Position numbers and translations under genes: made by a program. This document shows, in pieces, positions 27,581 through 36,175 of a stretch of 64,000 nt of DNA (the stretch's first letter is position 1; each line of letters starts with the position of its first letter). Source of the DNA: Rosistilla oblonga (GTDB taxonomy: Bacteria > Planctomycetota > Planctomycetia > Pirellulales > Pirellulaceae); assembly GCF_007751715.1 (NCBI RefSeq), contig NZ_CP036292.1, forward strand, positions 1,922,001-1,986,000, given 5' to 3'. The notes beneath the pieces were generated by a model. It was not told the DNA's origin. It saw only the letters and a program-made list of their open reading frames with translations, and made no database searches.

Positions 27581-27854
27581 GGGATAACCTTTGAGAGAGG
27601 AACCAAACAGGTACGGCGAATTCTATGCAGGGCGATCCGGCGGGCAAGCGTTTCAATCGCCAAGTCGCCTTCTTTTATCGGCTGTAGCGACGCGATTGAC
27701 CTTGGTATGCGTGGGATCTTCAGCGTCGTGGCAAAGCTTGCAGCGAGCCAAATGAAGCGATTGGCGACGGTTTGGCGGCGACGGTTCGTGGTGCTGCGTG
27801 AGCCGGTCGCAAGCCGTCCGATCTGCGTCGCCGCAGGCCGGCCGATAGGCGCAT

Positions 27855-27890
27855 AAAAAACGCGATGCTTGTCAGTCGACAAGCATCGCG
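27855..27890 (-). terminator. Rho-independent terminator of the thioredoxin-like gene
   Basis: A perfect 13-bp stem (27861-27873 with 27878-27890, loop AGTC), core CGCGATGCTTGTC, is followed on the minus strand by six T residues (A-run at 27855-27860). It lies 30 bases beyond the stop of the 27920-28486 gene, exactly as expected for an intrinsic terminator. The rest of the 27581-27919 gap shows no supported gene. Confidence 0.9.
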
Positions 27891-27919
27891 ATGCGATGAA
27901 TCAATCGAGCTCTCGAGAC

Positions 27920-28486
27920 CTATTGCAGGATCTTGCTCAGGTTGGCGACAACAGCGTCGACGTCCAGGTCTTGGGCGTTGGCGACAGCGTAGCTAGCCTT
28001 GACTTGAGCGTTGCCAGCCATGACGACGGTAACTTCCGCTTTGGAGTTGATGCCGTAGTTGTCGGGACCGTTTTCGAATTCGTTAGGAACAACAAAAGGA
28101 ATGTTCGACGCCTTGGACTTCGAAGCCAAGTCTTTTGCCGAATCGGACAAATCTTCCTTGCTGTCGCCCATCAGGTTAACAAACGCCTTCAGTTGAGCGT
28201 CTTCGTTCTTGCTGATTGCAGCGTCCAACTTTTTCACCAAATCGACAACTTTGTCGTTGGTCGAGCGAGTGAAGACCATTACCTGTGGACGCGAACCGTT
28301 CTTGCAGCGGTAGCACAGGTTCTTGCCTTCTTCTACACCGTCGTCAGTCGCACCGGCGCACTTGGTCACGTAGAACGCACCGATCCGATCGCCTTCTTGG
28401 GGACCGCTGGTTAGCGCGTCTTTAGCCGAGACCGATCCAACAAAAGCCAATGCAATTGCGAGACTAAGGAGGGAAACATTCTTCAT
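27920..28486 (-). CDS. Secreted thioredoxin-fold protein with CxxC
   Basis: A 188-residue exported protein: MKNVSLLSLAIALAFVGSVSAKD is a Sec signal with an AxA-type cleavage site. The mature part has KNLCYRCKNGSRPQVMVFTR, a CxxC followed by a beta strand as in redoxins, and continues with a helix-strand pattern (VVDLVKKLDAAI, NIPFVVPNEFE, EVTVVMAGNAQVKASYAV) of thioredoxin-like folds. The start at 28486 is preferred over two upstream ATGs because GAAGGA lies seven bases before it. A strong intrinsic terminator follows, so it is monocistronic and probably well expressed. The redox partner is unknown. Confidence 0.85.
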   Translation of the reverse strand: MKNVSLLSLAIALAFVGSVSAKDALTSGPQEGDRIGAFYVTKCAGATDDGVEEGKNLCYRCKNGSRPQVMVFTRSTNDKVVDLVKKLDAAISKNEDAQLKAFVNLMGDSKEDLSDSAKDLASKSKASNIPFVVPNEFENGPDNYGINSKAEVTVVMAGNAQVKASYAVANAQDLDVDAVVANLSKILQ

Positions 28487-29140
28487 CGAGATATCCTTCA
28501 TCGGAAAGGGATAGTTTGTCCATGCGACATCGCATGAACCGGTGGGAGGTTCTGATCGGCCAGCCAGTTGATTGCGGTTGCCAATCGGGATTTGCCACCT
28601 GCTGGAATTAGGCCTCATATACTGGCAAACATGTTACGCAACCGTTCAGCCGCGGACAATCATTAATTCTCTCCGCCAGCTTTTTACGAACGAGTTTCCA
28701 ATATGTTCAGTGAGCTATCACACACAACGTTCTGCGAGGTGAGCTTCCGTACAGATACTTTGGCTGCTCCGTTGGAGGAAAACCGGTGGGTTTGCAGCGT
28801 CCGGATTCCGCGGGGCAGCGATCGCTGGCGTCGCGATCAAAACTGTCTCTGTTCGGTCGGGATGCTGCGACGGGCGTGGACTTGGGCGCTGTTGCGGTCG
28901 CAAGGGCGTGCGTCGCGACTGTGTTTGTGATGGCAAAATCGCGATGCGGGCGGGGGGCATGCTACCCGCCTTGTTCTGAATGCTATGAAAACGCGAAAAT
29001 CATTCCGATCGGCTTCGAGACGCCAGCAATTACACCGCGGTCGGGAAGATCGAACATCGCATCACCCGTTTTTCCGAGAGACACTTTTGTATTTGAAATT
29101 GTGATGCGAACCTAACATCCATTCACCGACAGGCGAAATA
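28487..29140. other. Intergenic region without supported gene
   Basis: About 650 bases between the divergent thioredoxin-like and aldo/keto reductase genes. Several short open frames occur but none has a protein-like composition, a ribosome binding site or family likeness. It must hold the promoters of both flanking genes; no promoter could be assigned with confidence. Confidence 0.5.
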
Positions 29141-30124
29141 ATGCAGTATCGACAATTAGGGCATCTGGGCCCTCGAGTTTCCGAGATCGGATTCGGTGGC
29201 TGGGCGCTAGGTGGTCAGTGGGGAGCACAAGACGATGCGGATTCGATTGCCGCGCTGAATCGAGCGATCGATTTGGGTGTCAACTTTATCGACACCGCAG
29301 CCGGATATGGCGATGGCCGCAGCGAGCGCTTGATCGCAGAAGTTGCCAAGCAGCGCAGCGAACAGCTGTTTATCGCCACCAAGACACCGCCGGCCGATGG
29401 TCCCTGGCCGCCGTCCCCCTATTGCGCGTGGCAGGATCGTTATAGTGCCAACTACTTGCGCGAGAATATCGAACAGCGTTTGCGGAATCTGCAAGTCGAA
29501 CGCATCGACTTATTGCAACTGCATACATGGACACGCGCTTGGAATGACGACCCGCAGCCTTTGTTGGTGCTGCGCAAATTGCGCGAGGAAGGCAAGATCG
29601 GCATGATTGGGATCAGCACACCCGAACAGGATCAGAATTGTGTGATCCAGTTGATGCGGGACGGGCTGGTCGATTGCGTTCAGGTGATCTTCAATCTATT
29701 CGACCAGGAACCAGCGGCGCAGCTATTACCCGTTGCTGAGGAGACGGGGACTGGCGTCATCGTTCGGGTTGCCCTAGACGAAGGGATGCTCGCCGGTAAG
29801 TTCACTGCCGAGCATCGGTTTGCCGACGACGATTTTCGCCAGCAATATTTTGCTGGCGATCGCTTGCCGCGTAGTGTCGATCGGGTCGCTGAGATTGCGA
29901 ACGATATGCACCGCTTTGGGCTTCAAGACTACAGCGTCGCCGATCTCGCGATCAAGTTTGCACTCTCTGCTTCGGGCGTCGGTAGCGTGATCACCGGTAT
30001 CCGATCTGCCGAACAGGCCGAACTCAACGCCGCAGTCAGCGACAAGCTGGCGGTCCCCGATACTCTGTTACATCTGCTGCGGCGACACAACTGGCGACGC
30101 GGCGTCTGGTATGCCGGCAAATAG
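29141..30124 (+). CDS. Aldo/keto reductase
   Basis: A 327-residue NADPH-dependent oxidoreductase of the AKR superfamily with the (alpha/beta)8 fold. The catalytic tetrad is visible: Asp and Tyr in NFIDTAAGYGDGRSE, Lys in FIATKTPP and His in LLQLHTW. The N-terminus YRQLGHLGPRVSEIGFGGWALGGQWG is typical. It is monocistronic, convergent with the lipoprotein gene, from which it is separated by a palindrome-rich gap. The substrate is unknown; sugar aldehydes or quinones are common in this subgroup. Confidence 0.92.
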   Translation: MQYRQLGHLGPRVSEIGFGGWALGGQWGAQDDADSIAALNRAIDLGVNFIDTAAGYGDGRSERLIAEVAKQRSEQLFIATKTPPADGPWPPSPYCAWQDRYSANYLRENIEQRLRNLQVERIDLLQLHTWTRAWNDDPQPLLVLRKLREEGKIGMIGISTPEQDQNCVIQLMRDGLVDCVQVIFNLFDQEPAAQLLPVAEETGTGVIVRVALDEGMLAGKFTAEHRFADDDFRQQYFAGDRLPRSVDRVAEIANDMHRFGLQDYSVADLAIKFALSASGVGSVITGIRSAEQAELNAAVSDKLAVPDTLLHLLRRHNWRRGVWYAGK

Positions 30125-30125
30125 C

Positions 30126-30201
30126 CGATGCAAGCGAGTCCCGTTCGAGCGGCTTCGACGGGGTGTTATCGGTTCGGCCGAACTTCGCTCGGCTTGCATC
30201 G
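30126..30201. terminator. Probable bidirectional terminator between convergent genes
   Basis: CGATGCAAGC (30126-30135) is the exact reverse complement of GCTTGCATCG (30192-30201). Inside the 56-base loop lie further pairs, a CCCG/CGGG with TCGA/TCGA stem and the palindrome GTTCGGCCGAAC. The structure fills the gap between the ends of the aldo/keto reductase (plus) and the lipoprotein gene (minus), so termination in both directions is the likely role. No T-run is present. Confidence 0.5.
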
Positions 30202-30223
30202 CTATCGATAGCTGCCGGTTACT

Positions 30224-31825
30224 TTAAGGCTTAGCCTCGATCATTTTTGTGATCACGTCGCGAATTTCCATTTGCGGGCCCATCAGGATCTTGGCGACGT
30301 TTCCGTCGGCATCCACGATGGCTGCAAAAGGAAAGGATGCCAATCCCAGTTGCGTGGCTAGCGGGTCGCGAACGCCTTGGCTGGCTCGGTCGGGGTTGCG
30401 GACGTTGGGGAACGTCGACCGGAAGCGACGGCGGAACTCTGCCAATTCCTCGTCCGAATCGTCGAGATTGACGCCGAGAATCTTGACCTTCCCTTCGAAC
30501 TCTTTTTCCAACTCCTGCAGCCCAGGAATGATCTGCAGCGACTCGGGACGCGATGTCGTCCAGAATGGCATCAAGACGATCGAGCCGCGGAAGGCGTTCC
30601 AATCGAGCTCTCCGCCGGCGAGATCCGGGTACTGGATATCCAGCGGTTGGCCGATCGCTTCGCGACGGTTGTCGCTTGCCGCGAGGAACGCTTCGGCTTC
30701 GGCAGCGATCTCCGGAGCCACGTTTTCCGAACCGATAAAGGTCTTGCGGATCGCGTCGTAGATCACTTTCACAACATCGGGATTCGCTGACCCCTCGGAA
30801 CTCAACGCCAATCCAGCGAGGTATTGGAATGTCGAAACATCGATCGGTTGGGCGACCAGTTCGTCGATCGCCGCCTGCCACTGCTCAGCTCCGGCAGCCT
30901 CTTCGCCGCCGAGGTTGGCGTGCAGTTTGTCCAAGTTGTCGAATTTCGCCGCCGCTGCCATCATCTTCGCAGATCCGGCGATTTGAGGATCGGAATGGTT
31001 GGCGAACTTGCTGGCAATCGCATCGCGAACCGCTCTCGCTGCATCGTTGTAGTCGTACTGGCTGAGCACACCAAAGCTCTGCTGCAACGCATAAAACGCG
31101 GGCATCCCCAGCTCGCGATCGGAAGCTTGGAATTCTCCGACGAGCGCTAACAATTGATCTGTCGATTTCGATTGGCCGGTGCGAATCTTGTCCAGTTCAA
31201 AACCCAACCGCACGACGCGGCTGTCGTTGACCAGGTCGGGATCGTCGCTGGCGGCGAGCTCCGTCGCGTAGGCTTCCAGCTGTTCCGCAGCGGCTACGTC
31301 CTGCAGTCCGGCCAACTGGCTGAGGGCTTCGAGTTTGGTCCGTCGCGCGACGGTCAGCGTCGCCGGTTGGATGTCTGGGAGCGCGATCGCGTGTTCTGCG
31401 GCCGCCAGCTTTTCGGCACTGATCCGCTTCGCCTCTGCGATCTGAGCGGCTTGCGTCGTGAACGCCGACTGGCCACTCATCAGTTGCCGCAACGCGTCGT
31501 TGGTCTTCTCGAAATAAGCCAACGTCGTTTCCAGCGACGCATCGTCGGCCAGCGGAGCTAAACCGGTAGGCGCCGGATCCGAGGCGTCGAGCATGCCGTC
31601 GACGGCGGGAGCGGCTGTGGGATCGCTGGTGGGCGAGGCGGGCGAAGGGGCGTTTGCCGTCATCGGGGCAGCTGACGGAGCGTCCGGAGCTGGAGCGGCG
31701 GATGTTTCGTCGCCCGAATCCGCTGCTTGGTATTTGGTCCCCTTCGACGTGACGTCGTCGGTCTTCGACGAACAGCCCGACAACAAGCTGACGCCTACGA
31801 TAGTGATTATCAGTCGACGGGTCAT
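30224..31825 (-). CDS. Lipoprotein with C-terminal TlpA-like domain lacking the CxxC
   Basis: A 533-residue lipoprotein: lipobox LLSGC with Cys18, then an Ala/Pro/Ser/Thr-rich linker to about residue 85 and a long helical middle region of alanine-rich repeats (about 90-390). The last 130 residues follow the TlpA/thioredoxin outline (ELDWNAFRGSIVLMPFWTT..., then VKILGVNLDDSDEELAEF, FPFAAIVDADGNVAKI), but where the active-site WCxxC would be it reads FWTTSRPES, with no cysteine. It may be a structural or binding version of the fold. It is divergent from batD across about 240 bases. The first gene of the opposite strand may share the promoter region. Confidence 0.82.
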   Translation of the reverse strand: MTRRLIITIVGVSLLSGCSSKTDDVTSKGTKYQAADSGDETSAAPAPDAPSAAPMTANAPSPASPTSDPTAAPAVDGMLDASDPAPTGLAPLADDASLETTLAYFEKTNDALRQLMSGQSAFTTQAAQIAEAKRISAEKLAAAEHAIALPDIQPATLTVARRTKLEALSQLAGLQDVAAAEQLEAYATELAASDDPDLVNDSRVVRLGFELDKIRTGQSKSTDQLLALVGEFQASDRELGMPAFYALQQSFGVLSQYDYNDAARAVRDAIASKFANHSDPQIAGSAKMMAAAAKFDNLDKLHANLGGEEAAGAEQWQAAIDELVAQPIDVSTFQYLAGLALSSEGSANPDVVKVIYDAIRKTFIGSENVAPEIAAEAEAFLAASDNRREAIGQPLDIQYPDLAGGELDWNAFRGSIVLMPFWTTSRPESLQIIPGLQELEKEFEGKVKILGVNLDDSDEELAEFRRRFRSTFPNVRNPDRASQGVRDPLATQLGLASFPFAAIVDADGNVAKILMGPQMEIRDVITKMIEAKP

Positions 31826-32062
31826 GGTCGACCCTCCTGAATGTTAGAGTTCTTGATGACGGAATGCAGCCGATGCCCAAACGACCCAGCTGGCGATCAG
31901 TATATCCGCGTTCCAACGGCATTGCCCAGGGCAATGCCCGCGAGTCGTCCTGGCGAACTGACGGATCGTTTGGAGTGCACTTGCTGTGGAACAGCAGATC
32001 AACAAAATAGAAGGCTTGAGTTCATTCCGGTCTTCCCCGTTTCGCAATACCGATTCACCACT

Positions 32063-33919
32063 ATGTTTGCACTGCAAAACAACATCTGCTGGTCCCGCGT
32101 CGGTCCTCTTGCATTGCTCGCCAGCTTGCTGCTGCCCGCCATCGGTGCCGGGCAAGATGAAATCCAGACTCAGCTGGGGGCAGAACCGGGGCCGTATTTT
32201 GTGGGGCTGCCGGTCACGATCCAGTTGACCGCCACCGGTTTATCCGACCGCGGCACGCCGGAGGTCGAAGTCGAAAGCGATAGCGACGCGCTGCGTTGGA
32301 CTTTGGTTGCCACCAACCCGACGTCGATTCGGTTCAACAACAATGGCCGGATCTCGTCGCAATCGAAATACGATTTCATCTTTCGGTTCACCGCCAGTAA
32401 AGCGGGCCAATGGGAGATCGGCCCGTTTGTGATCACCGATGGTTCGATCGAGAAACGCGTCGACGCGGTAAAGGTGACGTTCGAAGAGGTCCCCACCACC
32501 GACAACATGCAGATCCATCTGCGCGTTCCCGAGGGGCCGTTTTTTCCCGAGCAGCGTGTGCCGGTCGAAATCGAGTGGTGGTATGCGGGCGATCTGGCTA
32601 ACACCGGCGTTTCCATCTCGTCGCCACTGTTCGACACCTTCAAGTTCGAAGATGAGAAGCCGACCAACGTCCGCGAGGCGCTGCTGCCGATCGATACCGC
32701 CGAGGGGAGTGTCGATTTGCAGGCTACCGTCCGCGAGGAGTTGGTCGACGGAAAGCGATTTCGTGTGTTCCGCGCCAAGCGGACGATGATTCCCGATCGT
32801 ATCGGCACCTTTGCGATCGATCCGATCCAGGTCACGATTCGCCATCGCGTGTTGGGACGCCGCCAGCGGCGCGATGATACCGGGTTTGGATTTGGCTTTT
32901 TTGATCGCGTCGAAGAGTACGTGAAAAGTGTCGAGGCGTTTCGAGCGGTTGGCGAACCGATGACGATCGTGATCGGCGGCTTTCCCAAAGCCGATCAGCC
33001 CGAGAGTTTCGCCGGCGCGGTGGGGAAAGGATTTTCGATCGCTGTGACGGCGGATCGAACCGTTGTTCGCGTGGGCGATCCGATTCGATTGAACGTGACG
33101 CTGCGTGGCAGCGGGAATCTCAAGGGGGCCAGTTTGCCGCCGCTGTCGGCCGATGGTGGAATGGATCCCGAGCGGTTTCGCTTGCCCAGTGGAGACATCC
33201 CCGGGAAGTTGGGAAAAGATGAGAAGACGTTTTCGGTGTCCGTCCGAGTCGAAGACGAATCGGTTAGCGAGATTCCCTCGATCGCATATTCCTGGTTCGA
33301 TACCGATGCTAAACAGTACCGCACCGCTCGATCGGCACCGATCGCACTGCGGGTGATGCCCGCCGATATGATCTCCGCGGACGACGTCGTATCAGCTGGT
33401 CCAGGCCCTTCCAGCGACCCGCCGCCCGCTGGCGATGAACCCTCGTCCGCGGCGGGCCAGCCGCGCAAGCGATTCTCGTTGAGCGGTGCGGACCTAGCTA
33501 TCGAATCGAATCCGGCGGCGATGCTCTCTACCTCAAGCCGGTCGGTATCACCTGTTGTTGTCCAAACGACAGCTTATTTGGCCGGGATCGCGATCGTGAT
33601 GTTGGCTTTGGTCGATCGCCGCCGCAGCCAAGCCGATCCCGCTGTCGTCGCGCGGCGGAAGGTTGCGGTGGAGCAAGCTGCGGCGATCGCTGCTGCTGCG
33701 GGCAAGCCTCAACGCCAGGGGGCGAACGAGGTTGCCGCTGCTCTCCGCAGCCTGCTCGCTTCGCAGCCGGGCGTCGAACGTTCGAGTACCGAAGCTTTGA
33801 TCGGAGAGTGTGAAGCGTTGGTCTATCAGCCGAGTTCTGCGGGAGACGAACCGTTGTCGCGAGAGATCATCGAACGGGCCCAACAGCTAGCCAACCGATT
33901 TCGCAAGGAAGCCCAATGA
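32063..33919 (+). CDS. batD: BatD-like protein (aerotolerance operon)
   Basis: A 618-residue inner-membrane-anchored protein. The start at 32063 gives a Sec signal (CWSRVGPLALLASLLLPAIGAGQ); a 222-base upstream in-frame extension lacks coding character. The periplasmic part has Ig-like strands typical of BatD (GPYFVGLPVTIQLTATG, GPFFPEQRVPVEIEWWYAG, NGLKGASLPPLS-like region) and the segment RTMIPDRIGTFAIDPIQVTI; a C-terminal membrane segment (about 535-555) precedes a basic tail. It overlaps batE by four bases (ATGA). BatA, BatB and MoxR genes, usually in the same operon, are not in the window. Confidence 0.85.
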   Translation: MFALQNNICWSRVGPLALLASLLLPAIGAGQDEIQTQLGAEPGPYFVGLPVTIQLTATGLSDRGTPEVEVESDSDALRWTLVATNPTSIRFNNNGRISSQSKYDFIFRFTASKAGQWEIGPFVITDGSIEKRVDAVKVTFEEVPTTDNMQIHLRVPEGPFFPEQRVPVEIEWWYAGDLANTGVSISSPLFDTFKFEDEKPTNVREALLPIDTAEGSVDLQATVREELVDGKRFRVFRAKRTMIPDRIGTFAIDPIQVTIRHRVLGRRQRRDDTGFGFGFFDRVEEYVKSVEAFRAVGEPMTIVIGGFPKADQPESFAGAVGKGFSIAVTADRTVVRVGDPIRLNVTLRGSGNLKGASLPPLSADGGMDPERFRLPSGDIPGKLGKDEKTFSVSVRVEDESVSEIPSIAYSWFDTDAKQYRTARSAPIALRVMPADMISADDVVSAGPGPSSDPPPAGDEPSSAAGQPRKRFSLSGADLAIESNPAAMLSTSSRSVSPVVVQTTAYLAGIAIVMLALVDRRRSQADPAVVARRKVAVEQAAAIAAAAGKPQRQGANEVAAALRSLLASQPGVERSSTEALIGECEALVYQPSSAGDEPLSREIIERAQQLANRFRKEAQ

Positions 33920-34722
33920 ACCGTTTATTGAAAACCTTGCTTTGTATCGTCGCGCTGTCGCAAAGCGTCTGGGCCAACCCATCGAACAAGTCGCTGGAGC
34001 AGGCGATCGAAGCCTACAACGAGGGCTTCGCAGCGGTCGAGCGGGAGCAGCGATTGCGGCATTTTCGCCGCGCCGAACTGCTGTTCGCTCAGGTCGCCGA
34101 AGCGGGCGAGATTGAAAACGCCAGTCTGTATGTCAGTCTTGGAAATGCGGCTCTTGGGGCACAGCGAATCGGGCCGGCGATCGTCGCCTTTCGCCGCGCG
34201 TTGGCGATCGATCCCAGCAATCGGCAGGCTCGGCAAAACCTAGAGCACGCTCGAACTCTGCTTCCCGATTGGGTTCCGCGTCCCGAGGCGACGGCGACTA
34301 GCTTCGGTTCGCTTGTCGGCGCGCTGTTTGGTGAATCGGTAGCCCGGTCGGCCGATCAAATCTACCTACTCGCTTCGATCGCCTTCTTGGCCGCCGCGGT
34401 TCTGCTGGCGCTGGCGATTCGAACCGACCGCAAAGGGATCCGAAATCTTGCAGGAGTCTTGGCGTTGATCTGGATCGCGTTTCTGGGGACGGCGGTTTGG
34501 AAATCGTATCAACCGACCGCCGCGGTGGCAGTTGTGATCCTTCCCGATACAACCGCGCGAGCCGCCGATTCGATCAATTCTCCGTCGCGGTTGCCCGAAC
34601 CACTTCCCAGCGGAACGGAGGTCCAGGTGATGGAAGATCGCAGCGATTGGCTGCGGGTGCGACTGTTCGATGGCCGCGATGCCTGGTTGCCTGCGTCGAG
34701 CGTAGCGCGGCTGGCCGGTTAG
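33916..34722 (+). CDS. batE: BatE-like TPR/SH3 membrane protein
   Basis: A 268-residue protein with a Sec signal (LLKTLLCIVALSQSVWANP), one or two TPR repeats (YVSLGNAALGAQRIGPAIVAFRRALAIDPSNRQARQNLE), two membrane segments (about 150-170 and 180-197) and a C-terminal SH3-like domain (LPSGTEVQVMEDRSDWLRVRLFDGRDAWLPASSVARL). This TPR-membrane-SH3 layout is that of BatE in Bat operons. The start overlaps the batD stop, so the two are translationally coupled. Confidence 0.82.
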   Translation: MNRLLKTLLCIVALSQSVWANPSNKSLEQAIEAYNEGFAAVEREQRLRHFRRAELLFAQVAEAGEIENASLYVSLGNAALGAQRIGPAIVAFRRALAIDPSNRQARQNLEHARTLLPDWVPRPEATATSFGSLVGALFGESVARSADQIYLLASIAFLAAAVLLALAIRTDRKGIRNLAGVLALIWIAFLGTAVWKSYQPTAAVAVVILPDTTARAADSINSPSRLPEPLPSGTEVQVMEDRSDWLRVRLFDGRDAWLPASSVARLAG

Positions 34723-34805
34723 CTGACGCGTTGCCTGGGCTATCGATTTGGCCGCGCCGGATCGCTGGCGGCGGCGAGAATCAGTCGACGTAAAATCGAT
34801 CCGTT

Positions 34806-35864
34806 CTAAACGTTCGATCGCTTGCTGCGAGAGCCTTTCTTGGAACCGCGTTCCAGCTGTCGCGATAGGCTTCTCAGGTGCGTCGCGGCGGCTTCGGGTA
34901 GAACCGGATTGATGTAGCAGTCCGAGCCCCATTCGAAGCCCGCCAATTTCGTAACTCTTGGGAAAATCTCCATCCACCAATGGAACGCCGCCGTATCGTG
35001 GAAGGCGGTGGGGCGGGTATGGATGATGAAATTGTAAGCCGCTGGTGAGAGGATGCTTTCGACCAGTTTCAGCAGCTTGCGAACCAGGACCGCCAGGTCG
35101 ACCAGCTGCGTATGTTCGATCGCTTCAAACGAATCCTGGTGTTGGCGAGGAATCAAACGCATCAGGTAGGGGACGCGACTGGCAAATGGGCAGAGGGCGA
35201 CAAAGTGGTCGGTCGTCGCGATGATCCGCTTGCCGCTGATCTGTTCTTCGCCCGACATGCTGCAGACCATGCACTGTCCGGTGCTGCCATGGTGTTCTCC
35301 CAGTCGAGACATCAGGGCGCTGATCGATCCTGGCATCACGCTGGTCGCGATCAATTGGCTGTGCGTGTGTCGCAGCGACGCTCCGGCGGCAGCCCCAACG
35401 TTTTTGAACAGGATGTGGTAGTCGACGTCCGGTCGTTCCCGCCAGTAACGCATGCGGTTCAGGTACGCCGAAAAAACATCGATCACGCGGGATTCGCTGA
35501 GTTCGGTAAGGCTGTGGACATGCAGCGGCGATTCGATGAAGACCTCGTGCCCGCCGGTCAAGGCAAACGCTTCGAACGCGTGGCTTTGCAGCATCGCTTC
35601 TTCGGAGACCTTGCCGTTGCACGCTTCCACGGCGGGATAACGATTGGGCACAACGCGGACCGACCAGCTTTCGGGGTCGTCTTCGTCGTCGAGGATCGTC
35701 AGCGTTGGATCGGGAGTCAGTTGCTCGTTGCCCGCGCAAAACGGACACGCGATGACGGTGCTGCCAGATAACTGGGCTTCGACCAATTCATCGGGGCGAT
35801 GGTCCCGGTTGGGAGCAACGATCACCCAAGCATCGGTCAAAGGATCGCGTCGAACTTCGCTCAT
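34806..35864 (-). CDS. galT: Galactose-1-phosphate uridylyltransferase
   Basis: A 352-residue Leloir pathway enzyme that exchanges UMP between UDP-glucose and galactose-1-phosphate. N-terminus EVRRDPLTDAWVIVAPNRDHRP and CPFCAGNE (zinc site) are typical; the active-site region reads LRHTHSQLIATSVMP, with HTHSQ where many enzymes have HPHSQ, still keeping the HxHxQ pattern. The start at 35864 is chosen to match the family N-terminus; 11 extra residues are possible from an upstream ATG. Alone in its transcript; no galK or galE is near. Confidence 0.92.
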   Translation of the reverse strand: MSEVRRDPLTDAWVIVAPNRDHRPDELVEAQLSGSTVIACPFCAGNEQLTPDPTLTILDDEDDPESWSVRVVPNRYPAVEACNGKVSEEAMLQSHAFEAFALTGGHEVFIESPLHVHSLTELSESRVIDVFSAYLNRMRYWRERPDVDYHILFKNVGAAAGASLRHTHSQLIATSVMPGSISALMSRLGEHHGSTGQCMVCSMSGEEQISGKRIIATTDHFVALCPFASRVPYLMRLIPRQHQDSFEAIEHTQLVDLAVLVRKLLKLVESILSPAAYNFIIHTRPTAFHDTAAFHWWMEIFPRVTKLAGFEWGSDCYINPVLPEAAATHLRSLSRQLERGSKKGSRSKRSNV

Positions 35865-36175
35865 CAGTGCGCACCTGCATGGCGGAGTCCCTTCCATACA
35901 CGAACATGCCGAGGCAACAGGAGAGGAGAGCTTCGCATGCTGCCCAACCTCGGCTCAAACCCCCATAGCTTACAGCATTTCACCCTTCGAGAGAAGATTC
36001 CCGGCACTTCAAACTGCTGGGAAATGGCGGATCGCGTCGGCTCGTGTCGATCGGGGAAGCCTTGCCAGACAGTTTGTACGGGGCGGTTCTGACCACGGCT
36101 GGCGATTTACGGCAGGACTGACGCCCAAGCGGGAATCGGCCGCGATCAGCCTCGGTTTGCTGCAAATCGTTTGCT
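35865..36175. other. Intergenic region without supported gene
   Basis: About 310 bases between the galT start and the DUF1501 stop. No gene, strong hairpin or repeat was recognised. It should contain the galT promoter. Confidence 0.4.

Noticed and set aside
27436-27882. 148-codon minus-strand frame between the Clp-N and thioredoxin-like genes
   Set aside because: It overlaps the start of the Clp-N gene in another frame and begins in the terminator hairpin; no ribosome binding site or family pattern.
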